A DNA stretch of 64,000 nt from Zygaena filipendulae (GCA_907165275.2 OU015669.1:3308501-3372500); one strand, 5' to 3'. Counted from the first letter of the stretch, positions 37,500 through 49,957 are shown. Translations and numbers: made by a program. The notes: generated by a model not told the origin, from the sequence alone.

Positions 37500-37712
37500 A
37501 CTAGCTGACCCGCGCGGATTCACCCATGGTAATTTCGGAGTTCTCGCGTTAATTCCAGGACAAAATATAGTTATAAACCTTCCTAATGAATCACTCTATC
37601 TATTGGTGAAAACCGCATCAAAATCCGTTGCGTGGTTTTAAAGATTTAATCATACATAGGGATATATGTAGGGACAGAGAAAGCGACTTTGTTTTATACT
37701 ATGTAGTGATTA
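37500..37712 (-). repeat. CTAG-ended repeat, family F, copy 1
   Basis: CTAGCTGACCCGCGCGGATT start, TCTATTGGTGAAAACCGCAT, GACTTTGTTTTATACTATGT end. Highly similar to 42105-42310. Confidence 0.65.
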
Positions 37713-39837
37713 TAAATGCGAAAGTAATTATGTCTGTCTGTGTAGCTATTGTATTTTGATAACTGAAGGTTTTTATAAATTCAAGTTTTAACCTTTAAGT
37801 CTAATTAACGTCTAACGTCTTACTAATTACGTCTAACGTTTCAGTTAGTTCAATTTACAGTTCAATCAGTGCCGCGGCATGGCACCGCGTCAGAAACCTA
37901 ATTAACGGCTAAATCAAATTAAGTCCATACGTTATTTTTTTTTGTTTCTTAATCTACAATTTACGCATTCATATTATATTGATTGTATATATATACCTAC
38001 TATATCAGTAGATACGTTTCATTTGTCTACATTTTATTAGAACTGCGGCCAGATAAAATTATATTTTTAACGCTCAAGTGTTTTTATCGATGCAATCTCG
38101 AGTGGGTACCACTGTCCCCTATAACTCTTGATGCGATAAGGCAATAGTTGCGCGGTTCAAGTACAGAAGTACGTAAATATGTACGTATGCGAACACTTGT
38201 CTGTATCTATGCTTGTTTGTTGTACAAAAATGGTGAACAGAATAATAAAAAAATCGAACACAACTTGCCCACTCTAAAACTAAAGCAAGGTGCGTATTTA
38301 TAAATGCTACTGATGCTACTCAAACTGGATACGCTATCAGCCGGCTTACTCTTGACGCAATCAAGTTAGGATCAAATCGAACTCGAATCGAAATGAGATC
38401 GAAACGGAATCAAATTTTGCTACTTTTGAAGCTTTGAGATCATGTCTCGATCGTATTTATCTGTCAAATATTTCGATTTTATTAAATTGTCAACGAAAAC
38501 AATCCATTTTTATTAACTTGTCAGATTTCAATTCAAAGTCAAATCGAAATCGAAATCAAACTCAAATCATTTTCAAGTGTTAGCCCCCAGGTGTTTGCTT
38601 GCGTTCTTCATTAGACACAATTAGATTTGATTAATATTATAGTATCTTAATATTTATTATACAAAATGATAATGGGAAAATATTATATTTTTATCGCTAG
38701 GTTATTAAATTGTTAGGCTTTTTTATTAATATTAAATGTGATTAGAAAGCATTTCACTCGCATCGCTGCATGGGGAATTTCAGAACATAGAAAAAATTAA
38801 AACGATTAAAATCTACTATATTTTTACCAATATTTTCATAAAAATACAATTTTCCATCCAATAAAAGGTCTCAGGATATCTTATCAAATTCTACTCAAAG
38901 TTGATATTATGAATACGACCCTAAAATAAATTGTCCACCTATCTGAATAAAGGGAACATGTAAAGTATCCTCAATCGAAAATTTTGGATCGTTAGTTTGA
39001 AAATGTGGTTTTATTTGAAAGGCGTCGACTTTCCCATATTTGATGTAGGTACCTCGAATGTGTCCGATAACGACATTTCATACTCAAAGATACCGGAAAC
39101 TTTTTGATTTTTAGTTTACTTAAGATTCTTGAGAAGTGGTCGTAATAAGCTTCTTTTGACATCTGAAGGAGTAGGTACCTACAAAATTTGTCGACAATAG
39201 GAAAAACTTATTTTCTTCCATTCAAGTTTACGAAAATTGTTTCTTTGAAAAATATACCTGACTGTGAGGTTTATTGAGAGGCGTATCAAAAGAGATCTAT
39301 TTGGCATAATATTCTCATCTATTATTATTATTTATTAAACTATAAATGAGGTTAGATTCTGTCTATAAAACAAAACATTATTTGTTTTCTAATACCAATA
39401 TAGGAAGGGGAGGTTTTGAAATTGCCATTCTTTTGAACTAAAACGACGTTAATTAAACAGGCTTTTACTCGTTTTATTTTTAATCGCTATGGCTTTACAC
39501 TAATTGCGAGAATTTAAGCTTTCTTTTATACTTTGATACCTTCTTCTCAATCAGATTCTATGGCATGACATAAAAATTACAAAGCTTTAAAAATCTCGTG
39601 AACTCGTCTGGAAATATCGTCACTGGTAAATTGAGGTGAAATAATTGATCTTCTGTTCCAAGGAGCACTCAACTATTAAGCTTGAAAATTTTATTAATTT
39701 AGTATTGATAGAATTATATCTTGGCTGCGGTTTCCCTTGGGAGCTCTAATGTACCGGTGCTGGAGCAATTGCGTTTATACATGGTATAAGATTAAACGAG
39801 GGACATATTGACATAGTTTTAACGTATGTATGACGTA
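37713..39837. other. Intergenic AT-rich DNA
   Basis: 38340-38590 is rich in AATCGAA-type words (TCGAACTCGAATCGAAAT, then AAATCGAAATCGAAATC), a possible diverged inverted-repeat element. No gene is supported. Confidence 0.35.
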
Positions 39838-40040
39838 TCTATACATATAAAATGCTTTGTCCTGAATGACTGACTGACGGACCAACTCACAGTCTAAACC
39901 ACTGGTCGTCGTAAAGAGCGTGTGTTGTTTGTATGACGTAGGCATCCGATAAGAAAGGATTTTTGAAAATTTAACCCCTAAGGGGATGAAAAGGGGTTGC
40001 AAAATTTGTATGGAACAATTCCGGGGAACTCCGAAATTAT
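39838..40040 (+). repeat. Family D fragment
   Basis: AAAATGCTTTGTCCTGAATG, GAGCGTGTGTTG, CCCCTAAGGGGATGAAAAGG; breaks off after the GGAACTCCGAAATTA word. Confidence 0.55.
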
Positions 40041-40499
40041 GTATTTTCTGACAAAAGAGGTATCATCATTATTACCTCACTGTATAGTTAACAACACAGC
40101 GTGTAGTAAATTCACCCTATAATAAAACAGATCTTTTATGCTGGTTATCGGTTACTTGTTTTATTGAGGATATAAAAATGTATGACCGATATTAGGAGTA
40201 CGTTTCTAATCAGTCGATGGTCGCGTGGAAATTGCCCGCACGTCGAATTTCAATACGAAAAGAAAATTAGCAATAACTAAGTAGGTAACAATATTGCAAA
40301 ACAATTTAATACCTACACCATAAGATATATAATTATAATATTTCGATTACCTTACCTTTGATGATTAATTTTACGTAATTCATAAACTGGCCCGATATTG
40401 TATAAATTTCCTACGAACTCTATTCCTAGTCTAGAAGAAGCGTTAGAGAGTTAGTTAAGTTTTCGCAATATTTAAGACTGTTCACTACATCACGGATTG

Positions 40500-40625
40500 T
40501 CATGCGTTTTTCACTCTTAGCCTGAAGCTACATATAGGCTATGTTTCATTTAAATCGGATCGGGAAAAAAAGTTGTTATATAAAAACGTTTCACGCGGGT
40601 GAAACCGCAGGGCACAACTAGTTTA
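40500..40625 (+). repeat. Family C fragment
   Basis: GAAGCTACATATAGGCTATG, TTTAAATCGGATCGGG, then CGCGGGTGAAACCGCAGGG. Confidence 0.55.
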
Positions 40626-41731
40626 CGAATAATGATGTAAATTACATTGCGTATCAACGTTTATAATATTATATAGACGTAAGAAAATTAATTAAACAGT
40701 AACAACTTTCACACATTCGGTGGTAAACTTTAGCAAAACTCGCAAATTTCATACTCTATGTAGAGTCGTGTACAAACGTGTCTACAAAAAAAGGAGGCTC
40801 AAGATATGTGTCGGAAGACAAGCCCAAATGATGGCCAGAAGCACGACACGGCGCTTATTACCGGTCGGGATTGGATGCGAGGCCAAACGCCACCATGCTA
40901 AACAATATTTTCAGCGGTACATTGGAACCACAAAAAAATAAAATATTTGCATCTCGGAAAAGCACAATCAAAGAAACAAGCTCCAAAAGTCAGTTTTTTA
41001 ATATTTATTGAGAAGGGACAATGGCGTACGAAGACAAGACGAAAGGCTGTTCATCCACCGGTGGTTGAAGAAAAAGTTGGAAGTAAAAGTCAAAAGTTTG
41101 TGAGCAATTATTGAGTCAGCTAAAAGTTATGTGAATTTGACTGAGCACTGCGCTCTCTATTGTATATTTGCTTGGAAACAACATGGAAGCAAAACTTATG
41201 TTCAATCGACTTTAAAAAAAGTTCCATGTTTCTTAAGTATTTTTGTGTAATTAGCATTGAATTCGAAAATTACTCAATCTACTTTTATACTCATTTAACT
41301 GGGCTATAGAATAACCCTTAAGGAAAGTTTTAGAACCTATATAAAATTTAAACGTTAGGAATACAATTTTTTTTTTAATAAATTTCATTAATAATTAAAA
41401 AAAAAGTGAGCCCGCCTTTTATGTTTGGAAACAATGTACGCGACTATACCCACGACAAACTCATAAAGACCGAACTCATAAATAAATTCGCCTTAGCATC
41501 CCGCTGGTATTTCTTACACAATATGTCAAAAGACCATCCCTTATGTGCCATATGAAACCAGGTCAAGTTATTTCAAATAAAATGCCGACAGGTGAATATC
41601 ACACAAATCCATTTATGTAGGTAAAACAAACATATTAGTACCTAATAGTTAAAACTTGTTACCTCCTAGACGCGAAATAAATAAGTAAACAGTAAAAACA
41701 TATTTTTAATAGGTACTTAAATTATACCCTA
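40626..41731. other. Intergenic DNA, no gene
   Basis: The 40720-40941 plus open frame is basic and Arg/Lys-rich by composition, with no domain visible. Confidence 0.35.
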
Positions 41732-41780
41732 AATACGTTTCGTTTACTTGTTACTTTGGAACAAGTAAACGAAACGTATT
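41732..41780. other. Perfect 21-bp inverted repeat, 7-base loop
   Basis: Arms 41732-41752 and 41760-41780 (starting AATACGTTTCGTTTACTTGT) are exact reverse complements; loop ACTTTGG. Confidence 0.9.
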
Positions 41781-42104
41781 AACTAACTAAGACTAACTTA
41801 ACGTAACTTTTCTTAGTTTTTTATATACCTAGGTATTATGTTTCCGAAGTAATTTAATATTTTTTATACTCACTGTAACATTATTTTCGTGTATAATAAA
41901 GAGTATTCTATTCTAAACAACAATTGTAAATTACATCAAATAGTAAATTTAAATAATACTTATTAAAACTTATGCTCTAAAATTTTTCTTTCAACCGTCA
42001 GTTATTTTTTTTTTCTTTTTTTCTGTATTTTTGGTTAAAACTGTTTATAACAAACAATGCAGAAGTATATCAAAATACAGTATTTACTTTTATTTTACCT
42101 ACTA

Positions 42105-42310
42105 TATCTGACCCGCGAGGTTTCACCCACGGTAATTTCGGAGTTCCCGCCAGTATTCCAGGATAAAATATAGTTATGCACCTTCCTCATAAATCACTCT
42201 ATCTATTGGTGAAAACCGCATCAAAATCCGTTGCGTAGTTTTAAAGATTTAAGCATACAGAGATATAGGGACAGAGAAAGCGACTTTATTTTATACTATG
42301 TAGTGATATG
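42105..42310 (-). repeat. CTAG-ended repeat, family F, copy 2
   Basis: CTGACCCGCGAGGTTTCACC start, TCACTCTATCTATTGGTGAA, GACTTTATTTTATACTATGT end. Confidence 0.65.
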
Positions 42311-42686
42311 CAATAACTAACAATCAATTTCTTTTTAAATCATTTCGTTATGTATAAATAAAATATTATGAATTTTTTATCGATTGGCACCACTTTGGGC
42401 CATAAATGTATCTATAGTAAGAGCCTTGAGCTACAGAAAATAATTGTAATTGCCGACGCTACTTAGGTATTAGGAAATGATTCGCATTACATATCAAATC
42501 AAAATTCCATTCGGAATACATTACGTTATCGAATAGTTGATAAAACTATCACAGAAAGATATCATTCATTAAAACAGAATTAATTATAGAATAATCCATG
42601 TATTTATAACCGCCCGAAAAATCAACTCTTCCACCAAGCGACAGACATACACAGTACATAAAATAAAAAGGTCAGAATCTGAGGGG

Positions 42687-42912
42687 CTAGTAACTTTTGT
42701 TTCAATCATTTTTCGGTTGCAATCAAAATTATGGCGGTTTTGTGATTAGAATATGCACGTTTTGACACCTACAATATCTATAGCAATCAACCAAAATACA
42801 CATACCCAGGTACTAAAAGTTGAAGCTGCCTAAACTTGATAAATCCATTAATGATCACAAAATCGCTATTTTGTGATTGCAACCGAAAAATGATGGAAAC
42901 AATAAAAAATAC
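42687..42912. mobile_element. MITE-5 copy
   Basis: GTAACTTTTGTTTCAATCAT left; reversed right end TTGTTTCCATCATTTTTCGG; two GCAATC blocks in the interior. Confidence 0.6.
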
Positions 42913-43224
42913 CCAAATCGCTATAGGTGTGCCTATAATTTTTGAAGAGTTCCCTCGGTTTCTCCAAGATCCCATCACCAGATCCGACTTGGTGGCAATG
43001 GGACCTAATTAGGAGTAAACCCTTTCAAACAAAAACAGAATTTTCCAAATTGGTCCAACCGCCTTCGAGTAATCGGTGAACATACATAAAAAAATACATA
43101 CAATCGAACATAGAACCTCCTCCTTTTTGGAAGTCGGTTAAAAATTACATAATAACCCCTCTGATTTGACTTTTTCACGTGCGGAATTGTATTTAAGGGC
43201 GTCGATATCCTGCTTTATTAATAC
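42913..43224. repeat. Short repeat with CCTCCTTTTTGGAAGTCGG
   Basis: The segment 43025-43142 ends with this word and ACCGCCTTCGAGTAATCGG; related words recur at 47057-47105 and 48545-48650. Confidence 0.45.
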
Positions 43225-43530
43225 TAGCTGAGCCCCGCGGTTTCACCTGCATGAAAAGTTTTTGTATGACAACTTTTTTCCCAACATCCGTTTTAAATGA
43301 AACAAAGTCTATATGTAGCTTCAGGTTTAGCGCAATCTACCTGTGAGAACTGCATGAAAATCCATTCAGTAGGTTCTGAGATTATCGCGAACAGACAGAC
43401 AGACATACAGAAAAGAATTTCAAAAACTATTTTTTTGTGGTTGGTTACTCTTCTTTTATCACTCCCTGTCAAAATTTGTCAAAAATATTCAATGTACAGA
43501 ATCGCGGATTCTACTCTTTTATTATAGTAA
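43225..43530 (-). repeat. CTAG-ended repeat, family C, full length
   Basis: CTAGCTGAGCCCCGCGG start, AACAGACAGACAGACATACA, CAATGTACAGAATCGCGGAT end. Confidence 0.65.
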
Positions 43531-43792
43531 TAGATTATTTTTTGGCAATCAAAGAAAAATTAAGGGAAGAAGGTGATATCTTAGAATTATTAACACCTCA
43601 GATATTTATTTGAATAACGTCGTCATTACCAGCCAGATACAGCAGGTAAAGTGATTATTGTTATCAGAAGCTATTCAACATTAATTACTTTATCACATTC
43701 GATAATTATAATTGATTTATTTATGGAAATCCCATATTGGTGTGAACAGACAAAGTATCTGGGTAACGCTCCTGATTTATTTTCTATACTAG

Positions 43793-43905
43793 CTGTTCCC
43801 CGCGGTTTCACAAAATTTCCGCAAAATTTTGTGGTGATGGGTTGAGCCGTTTAGCCGTAAAAGCGTAACAAACAAACTCTTTCGCATTTGTAATATTAAG
43901 TAAGG
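43793..43905 (-). repeat. Truncated family B unit, left half of an inverted pair
   Basis: CTAGCTGTTCCCCGCGG start; internal deletion; ends TTCGCATTTGTAATATTAAG. Confidence 0.6.
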
Positions 43906-43910
43906 ATAAT

Positions 43911-44125
43911 ATTACAAATGCGAAAGTGAGTTTGTTTGTTTTTTTATTTGTTGGTTTGTTTGTTACGCTTTCACGACTTAACGGCTCTACCGAGAGCCAT
44001 GAAATTTTGCATGCACGTTATCAGGAGTACAGAGAAGGACATAGGATATTTTTCATCCCGGAATTCCCATGGGAAATCCGAAATTACCGTAGGTAATTAA
44101 CCGAAACCGCGCGGAACAGCAAGTA
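43911..44125 (+). repeat. Family B unit, right half of an inverted pair
   Basis: Starts ATATTACAAATGCGAAAGTG, the mirror of the preceding end; GAGTACAGAGAAGGACATAG; ends GCGGAACAGCAAGTAG. Confidence 0.6.
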
Positions 44126-44720
44126 GGTAGGTATAAATATAAATAAAACGTCTGTAAAGAAATGGCGTCCGTACATTGAAAATGTGGATGGATATTAAAT
44201 TATTATGTACCTACTTACGTGAAAAATAATAAGTAACTAAAAGATTTTAATAAATTTTAAACAATTTCAAACTTGTCTGTGTTTTGTTTTGTTAGTCTGA
44301 ACGCGCATGGGAAGATTCCAATGGAAGTTGGCATGTAACTTATCATAGCTTTCAAAAAAGAGTTTCTGCGGGAATCCCTTACTTAATTTACGCGAGCGAA
44401 ACTGCGGACATCAGCTAGCAGTCAATAATTTGCTTTCTATGACATATTTCTGTGTAGGTTCTCTATCAGGTAGGCAAATCACTAAGCTACGATATTAAAT
44501 TATGATAAAGCTTCTTATTTGCTATATTTAATCCCGCAGGTGACGTGATTTTGAATTCAGTCAGTTAAATTTAAAATAATTTATTCTTTTCAAACTTACC
44601 ATGAATAAATAACCTCCCAAATAATTGTAGAACAAAAATATCGCACGTTCACTAAATGATTGTTTAAATACAAGGAAATCACTACCGTAACCTGTTGACG
44701 AGTTTACGATGGTTACGTAC
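44126..44720. other. Intergenic DNA with a CTAG-ended scrap at about 44360-44420
   Basis: GCGAGCGAAACTGCGGACAT then CAGCTAG closes the scrap. Nothing else recognised. Confidence 0.35.
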
Positions 44721-44810
44721 CTGTAACACGATACGTTACGTGGACAAAAGCGCGCGTCACGACACGTCTATCCGCGTCGACAGTGCGTCTCATACTGGAG
44801 TAGGTACAAA
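44721..44810 (-). promoter_or_regulatory. Candidate non-coding first exon/promoter of the cyclase gene
   Basis: A CpG-rich island in AT-rich DNA, read on the minus strand, ends in a near-ideal donor (GTTACAG then GTACGTAA, boundary at 44721/44720) and has no long open frame. Paired with the acceptor at 33510 it would give a first intron of about 11 kb. The right edge is not defined. It could equally belong to an unseen gene or be an unmethylated repeat fragment. Confidence 0.25.
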
Positions 44811-46483
44811 AAGTGAAAACTCTATTTAGTTTTGTTTCATAAAAATGATAAGATTTGTTGAAACAACAGAAAATAAATTGTGATACCGGATCAAGTAGTT
44901 TATATTATCAATTCATTATGACGTCTTATAAGTACCTATGGCCTATTATTGAATTGTGAGACATGGAGTGTAGATATGTCTTTCTTGTAGAATTTTATTT
45001 CTTCCCGGTGTTTTTATATCAGTTTCATTGTTATTTCTACAAGTAGGTTAGTTTTCAAGTAACGGTACATATTATCGCAGTTAATGGTTTTTTGGCCAAC
45101 TATTTCTGTTCACAAACGTGCACGTTTATAGTGTCCGTAAAAGCTTCCCCAAACGAAGTCTCATGTGACAACTCCTATGGTACAGTGGCGACGTTCAGTT
45201 CTAATTTCGGTTTAGTTCAGTATGAATGAGGAAGTTGTCTTCTCTGTGGCATAATATCTTGTTGTACTATCTGTGTGGAACTGTGGACCATGTATCGCCA
45301 TCACTGACCCAACAATTCTGAATGAGAATATTTGCTGAGAATCGCAGAAATCAGCTCGAAATGATGGAACCGCGTTCCGTCACTTATTTTCATGTCGATA
45401 AAAAAACTTATCAAAAGTTAGCTAATTTTGTTGTGCTGTAGGTATAGGAGAATAATTTTCGCAATGATGGTTTTTTAATGTAGATACAAGAAGATACAAT
45501 GACGTTTCAAGATGATTTCTTCAGTGTTATCCAAGAGCTTCGAGAAAGATTTTGAAAACTTTAGCTCTATGGTTTGCATTTACCAACCTTACAACGATGC
45601 TAACGGTCGCGGTATACACTATAATTTATTTAAAACTGGCTTAATGCGAAAGTCCATAAGAAGAAAAAGAAAGAGTTAAGAACTATTTTTTATTTATATA
45701 TTGTATTAATGACGTCATGCCTACTAAGGACTAAGGTCAAAGATTTATTTCCACAAGTAACAAATACCTACTCTTACGGAACATGTCATTCAAATCGACA
45801 GATTCATAAGTTGGCAGTTCCTTATGAAAGGGCCTACAGGGGGTCTACAACATCGAAATTGTATCCGTTGTAATTTCAACTTTAAATTCGGTGTGTAATG
45901 TCGAAATTTGAATGGACAAAATTTCGGTGTGAGTTTGAAACTGTTAAAAAGATGTTGGTATATGATTAGGACAGTACCTAGGGGTCGTGAGATCGATAGG
46001 CACGCGACAGACAGGTTGTTTAGAGTGACATGTCAAAGCTTCTTAGAGCCATAGATGAAATTAATATCATACCTACCTAGTACCTACTATCGCATCGACT
46101 ATAATTTAATCTTCTTTCTGTAAGTACATATGCATTGTATTTAATGCCAGATGTGACACGAAATAAACCCTGCTGGGTTTTTGTGTCTGACCTTGTAAAA
46201 ATTTTGTACTTTTTTCTGAGTAAATAAATTAAAAAAAAAAATACCTACCTACAGCTATTAAGGGCTAGATCCGCAGTGCTGATGATGCGGATAATATATC
46301 AATTACTTATTATGCCTAACCTTCCATGGCCTGCTATTTTTATAGTTTTAATGTAGGTATATAGACATAGAAGGAAATCTTACGAGATATTCAAGTTTAT
46401 CTGTAGGTACACTTCTAGAAGACGTGATGAGATATTCAAATTATTTACCTACTCGTTCCTAACAAGAGAACAGGCTAGTTTCC
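44811..46483. other. Intergenic DNA, no gene
   Basis: Includes 46140-46240, which looks like a retroposon 3' end (AAATAAACCCTGCTGGGTTT, then AGTAAATAAATTAAA). No coding signal. Confidence 0.35.
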
Positions 46484-46935
46484 TAATTTTTTTTTAGTCC
46501 GTTTTGTAAATTATTAAAAAATATTGGACACGTATTTTTTTATTTTTTATGTAACCAAAAAATAACGGATTGCTTAATTCTGTATAATGATATCCTGTTT
46601 CTGCATAAGATTGGAAGAGCGGTGACTCCCAACACGGGCGCAAGCCTACTGGGAGCTCCTGCCACTAGTTTTTAAGCAACCATGTAAGAACAAATAAATA
46701 AATAAATAAATAAAACGGAGATATATCAAGTCGAAATTTCACATGACGTCACGCCTCGCTACAGTTTGTTCGCACCTTATAGCGAGCTGTGACATCACGA
46801 GTCCCCCACCCTAAACTTGAATGCGCTTTATCTATGCATATTTCCATTATTTTAAAAAAGCAAAAAATACGTGTCTTTTATTTTTTTATTATCTAACTGA
46901 CGGACTAAATAGAATTTCGATTTTTTTACCCAGGA
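46484..46935 (+). mobile_element. MITE-3 copy interrupted by a retroposon
   Basis: TTTTAGTCCGTTTTGTAAAT on the left, TGACGGACTAAATAGAATTT on the right, CATGACGTCACGCC between. The unit is split by the insert at 46567-46712. Confidence 0.7.
46567..46712 (+). mobile_element. Short retroposon nested in MITE-3
   Basis: GGAAGAGCGGTGACTCCCAA, CTGGGAGCTCCTGCCAC, GTTTTTAAGCAACCATGTAA, then an AAAT tail. AACGG occurs on both sides and may be the target duplication. Confidence 0.65.
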
Positions 46936-47164
46936 AACTAGCCTACTCCTCAACGTTCAACAGCACAGACACGAAATATTATAAACGTTCTTAAAAGCTC
47001 TTTGGTTTTCCATCATCTTGTTAAATCTAGTAAAATCATATCGTTTTTCATTTTCAACCGACTTCCAAAAAGGAGGTTGTGCATTCGGCTGTATGTATGT
47101 TTTTTTATTATTTAACCCAATCACAGACAAAACGCGTCCTTGAAGCGTCCAAGCGACGCTTATA

Positions 47165-47382
47165 TCTATATTTACTAATATTTATTTTATAGAGCTAAAG
47201 TTTGTGGATTATGAGTTTGTGAAGTTGTAGGGGGTAATCTCTGGATCCACTGAACCGATTTTGAAAATTCTTTCTTTTATAGGAAGCTACGGCAGCCCTG
47301 AGTGAGATAGGGTAAAAATCCCGGAATTCCCACGGGAACTCCGAAATTACCGCGAGTGGAACCGCGGAGAACAGCTAGTCTT
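47165..47382 (+). repeat. CTAG-ended repeat, family A
   Basis: TCTATATTTACTAATATTTA start, GGGGGTAATCTCTGGATCCA, CGGAGAACAGCTAGT end. Confidence 0.65.
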
Positions 47383-47607
47383 TAATAAGACGTCAAAGAC
47401 AACTGATAACGACGTTTCCAACATCAGCTATGCAATACTATGCATCAGCGTAACGTAGGAACCAAGATAGTAGTTGCTTTTTAAAAGCTTTTATTATACC
47501 TAAATCAGCGATGCCCCGGGAGTAAAATTGCAATTAGTTTCCTTCGTGTTCTATGTAGATACTTATTGTGTAGATCGTTAATGGCTATGCACAACTATTC
47601 ACACTAT

Positions 47608-47812
47608 ACTAGCTGTTCCCCGCGGTTTCACCCGCGATAATTTCAGAGTTCCTGCCGGAATTCCGGATTACAATATAGCCTATGTTACTCAGGGATAATG
47701 TAGCTTTCTATTGGTGAAAGAATTGTTGAAATCGGTCCAGTAGTTTTTGAGCTAAATCGTAACAAACAAACAAACAAAAAATCAAATCTTTCCTCTTTTT
47801 AATATTATCTTT
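47608..47812 (-). repeat. CTAG-ended repeat, family A
   Basis: CTAGCTGTTCCCCGCGG start, GTTACTCAGGGATAATGTAG, CCTCTTTTTAATATTATC end. Confidence 0.65.
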
Positions 47813-47910
47813 ATAATAATAATGATAATAATTAGGTATATAGTATAGACTAGCTATTTACTACTGTTTCACTCAAATTAATTTAGTAGTTCCCGCAGGA
47901 ACACTGTGAA

Positions 47911-48150
47911 ATGGACATAGATAAGCAATAGTGTGTTAACCCACACTGGAGAAATTTTGAGTAAATCCTGTTTTAAAAGAAGAAGCGCCATTTTGTATCA
48001 ACATTTTTTATGTTCAATATTTAGTTTATATTTAATAAATGTAATAAGGTAAACACATAATTAAAAAACGTTCCTTAACTCTTAATAAATCGTTCTGAAT
48101 CAATAACTTAATTTTGTGGGTTAACATGTTATTGCTTATCTGCGTCTAAA
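47911..48150 (+). mobile_element. MITE-2, second copy
   Basis: Same 240-bp unit as 5711-5950: ATGGACATAGATAAGCAATA left, TTATTGCTTATCTGCGTC right. Confidence 0.75.
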
Positions 48151-49353
48151 TATCCATGAAACTGTTTTACTGTCTGCCCAGTGTTTAGTCAGCGACCTTT
48201 CGATCTTATGTGTAATATACAAAAATCTTGGTAAAATATACCTATCACTGACAATATTAAGAATGCGTATACATCAACTAAAATGCTGACCCATGCTGAC
48301 CAGTTGCGTCTCACCTTTGGTTTCGGAAACATTATTTCTCGCTGGAACTTCCAAAGAATTCTCCCTAATACGCAAAGGAATTACTGTGGAATGTACCTAT
48401 TTTCGCGCCCGAAGTATTTTCATTGCGTATTTTCTGCACCCGTGGTGTCACTTGAGTTACGTTGAATTAGATTTTTTACGCACAAACTTGAAACCCTCCG
48501 TTAGAACGGTAATTTCTGAAAAGTAGGACTAAAAGAAAAGAGTTTTTCAAATCGGTCCAGCCGTCTTCGAGTAATCGCGTAACAAAGATACAATAAAACA
48601 CATACAGTAGAATTGAGAACCTCCTCCTTTTTTAGAAGTCAGTTATAAAGTGGGATTCTCTTGAATTATTGTAAAAATTGTATTAAACCTTGCATCATAT
48701 AATTTGAATCAGCAAAGTAAAAACCTTATTCATTCTTAAATTATATAAAACCATATTTTAAGTTTTTTTTTTTGTGTTTTCAATGTTAGATTTTATCGTT
48801 TGAACTTAAAATATAGTCATTCATACGATGGTATTACAGTCACTGTTCAAAATAAATGATCTGTGGTTAAATTTTTTGGTTCAAGTCGACAAAATTTTAA
48901 ACGTAATTTCGCAACATTCCACGCACATTCAACTGTTTTGGAGCTTCAATTTAGTACGGAGTTTTGAATGAAATTATGGCTCTGTGGCTTTAAAATATTT
49001 TTATAGCAAGTTATTGAGGAAAAGATTGATAATAAAACACACTTGTTAAGATTAAAAAAATTGTAGATTTAAGAAAGATGAAATGGAAAAAAAAATATTG
49101 ACATAGGCGTTCATTAAGATTCTAAACGATCTTCAAAAGGTTTCCCGCTTGATATCCCCTTTCTAATTAACATTATACAAATATTACAAGCAAGGAATAT
49201 ACCAACAAGGCTCGGCAAATTTTAATGTAGGTACCTACACTGATATCAAATTCTAATTTTGATATTTTCAGTGTTGTTGATCGCTTTTAGATTCACTATA
49301 TATATTCGATATTAGTTGAAAATAGAAATAGCTGGAAGTCTTCGTTATAACCA
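48151..49353. other. Intergenic DNA, no gene
   Basis: Two overlapping open frames at 48283-48526 sit in a CTAG/CCTCCTCC-type repeat (48440-48650) and have no recognisable product. Confidence 0.35.
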
Positions 49354-49957
49354 GGGCCCTTATTCACTGTGACTATAACACGCCGCGCTAAGATAAGATG
49401 TCGCAAAAACTGTCTTTCCCTCGTAATCAATAGTACATTGTTATCCTAGGGGTGAAAGTAACTTATTTACTATCGCTACGCTCGATACGCTCGGACGCCA
49501 AACCCCGTCTCGGGACTAAATAAGTCTTTCTCCCGAGGATAACACTGTGCTTTTCATTACGAATGCAAGGAAAGTCAAAATAAAAATAGGAATTAGCTAA
49601 AGAAAAAAATGAGTGAATTTTATTTTACATAAATCAACCATTAGGTGTGCTACTGGCCAGTAAGTATGCCCCCTATGACATAAAAAAAAAACTTGAGTTT
49701 CTGCAGTATCCAGCTGTCTGTTGAAAGCGATTCTCCCTAGGGCTGAAAAGTGTTACTTTCAACCCGCTTCTCAGGCAACTTCAGACCTACTTTCCGAGTA
49801 TGAGTAATGAAAAGTTTTACTGCAAAAAATACATTTACAACGTTTCTTATGGCAAAAAATAATAATTTCTAATATCTTGGCATCTAGAACGTTTGTAAAT
49901 GCGTTTTTGGGACGCGCGTTATGGGCAAGGAATGTTATTAGTCATAGTGAAGGACAA
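49354..49957. mobile_element. MITE-1 copy carrying a ~400-bp insert
   Basis: Left GGGCCCTTATTCACTGTGAC, right GGGCAAGGAATG then GTCATAGTGAAGGAC. Compared with 3328-3561, extra DNA lies from about 49421 to 49820. That insert holds GTTATCCTAGGGGTGAAAGT, an inverted GAGGATAACACTGTG and a second element's tail (GCCCCCTATGACATAAA). Confidence 0.6.

Noticed and set aside
40720..40941. Basic 73-codon open frame
   Set aside because: No ATG at its start, no family resemblance and no neighbouring exon; Arg/Lys richness comes from AAA and CG words.
48283..48526. Overlapping plus-strand frames
   Set aside because: Part of a repeat with CCTCCTCCTTTTTTAGAAGT nearby; no domain.
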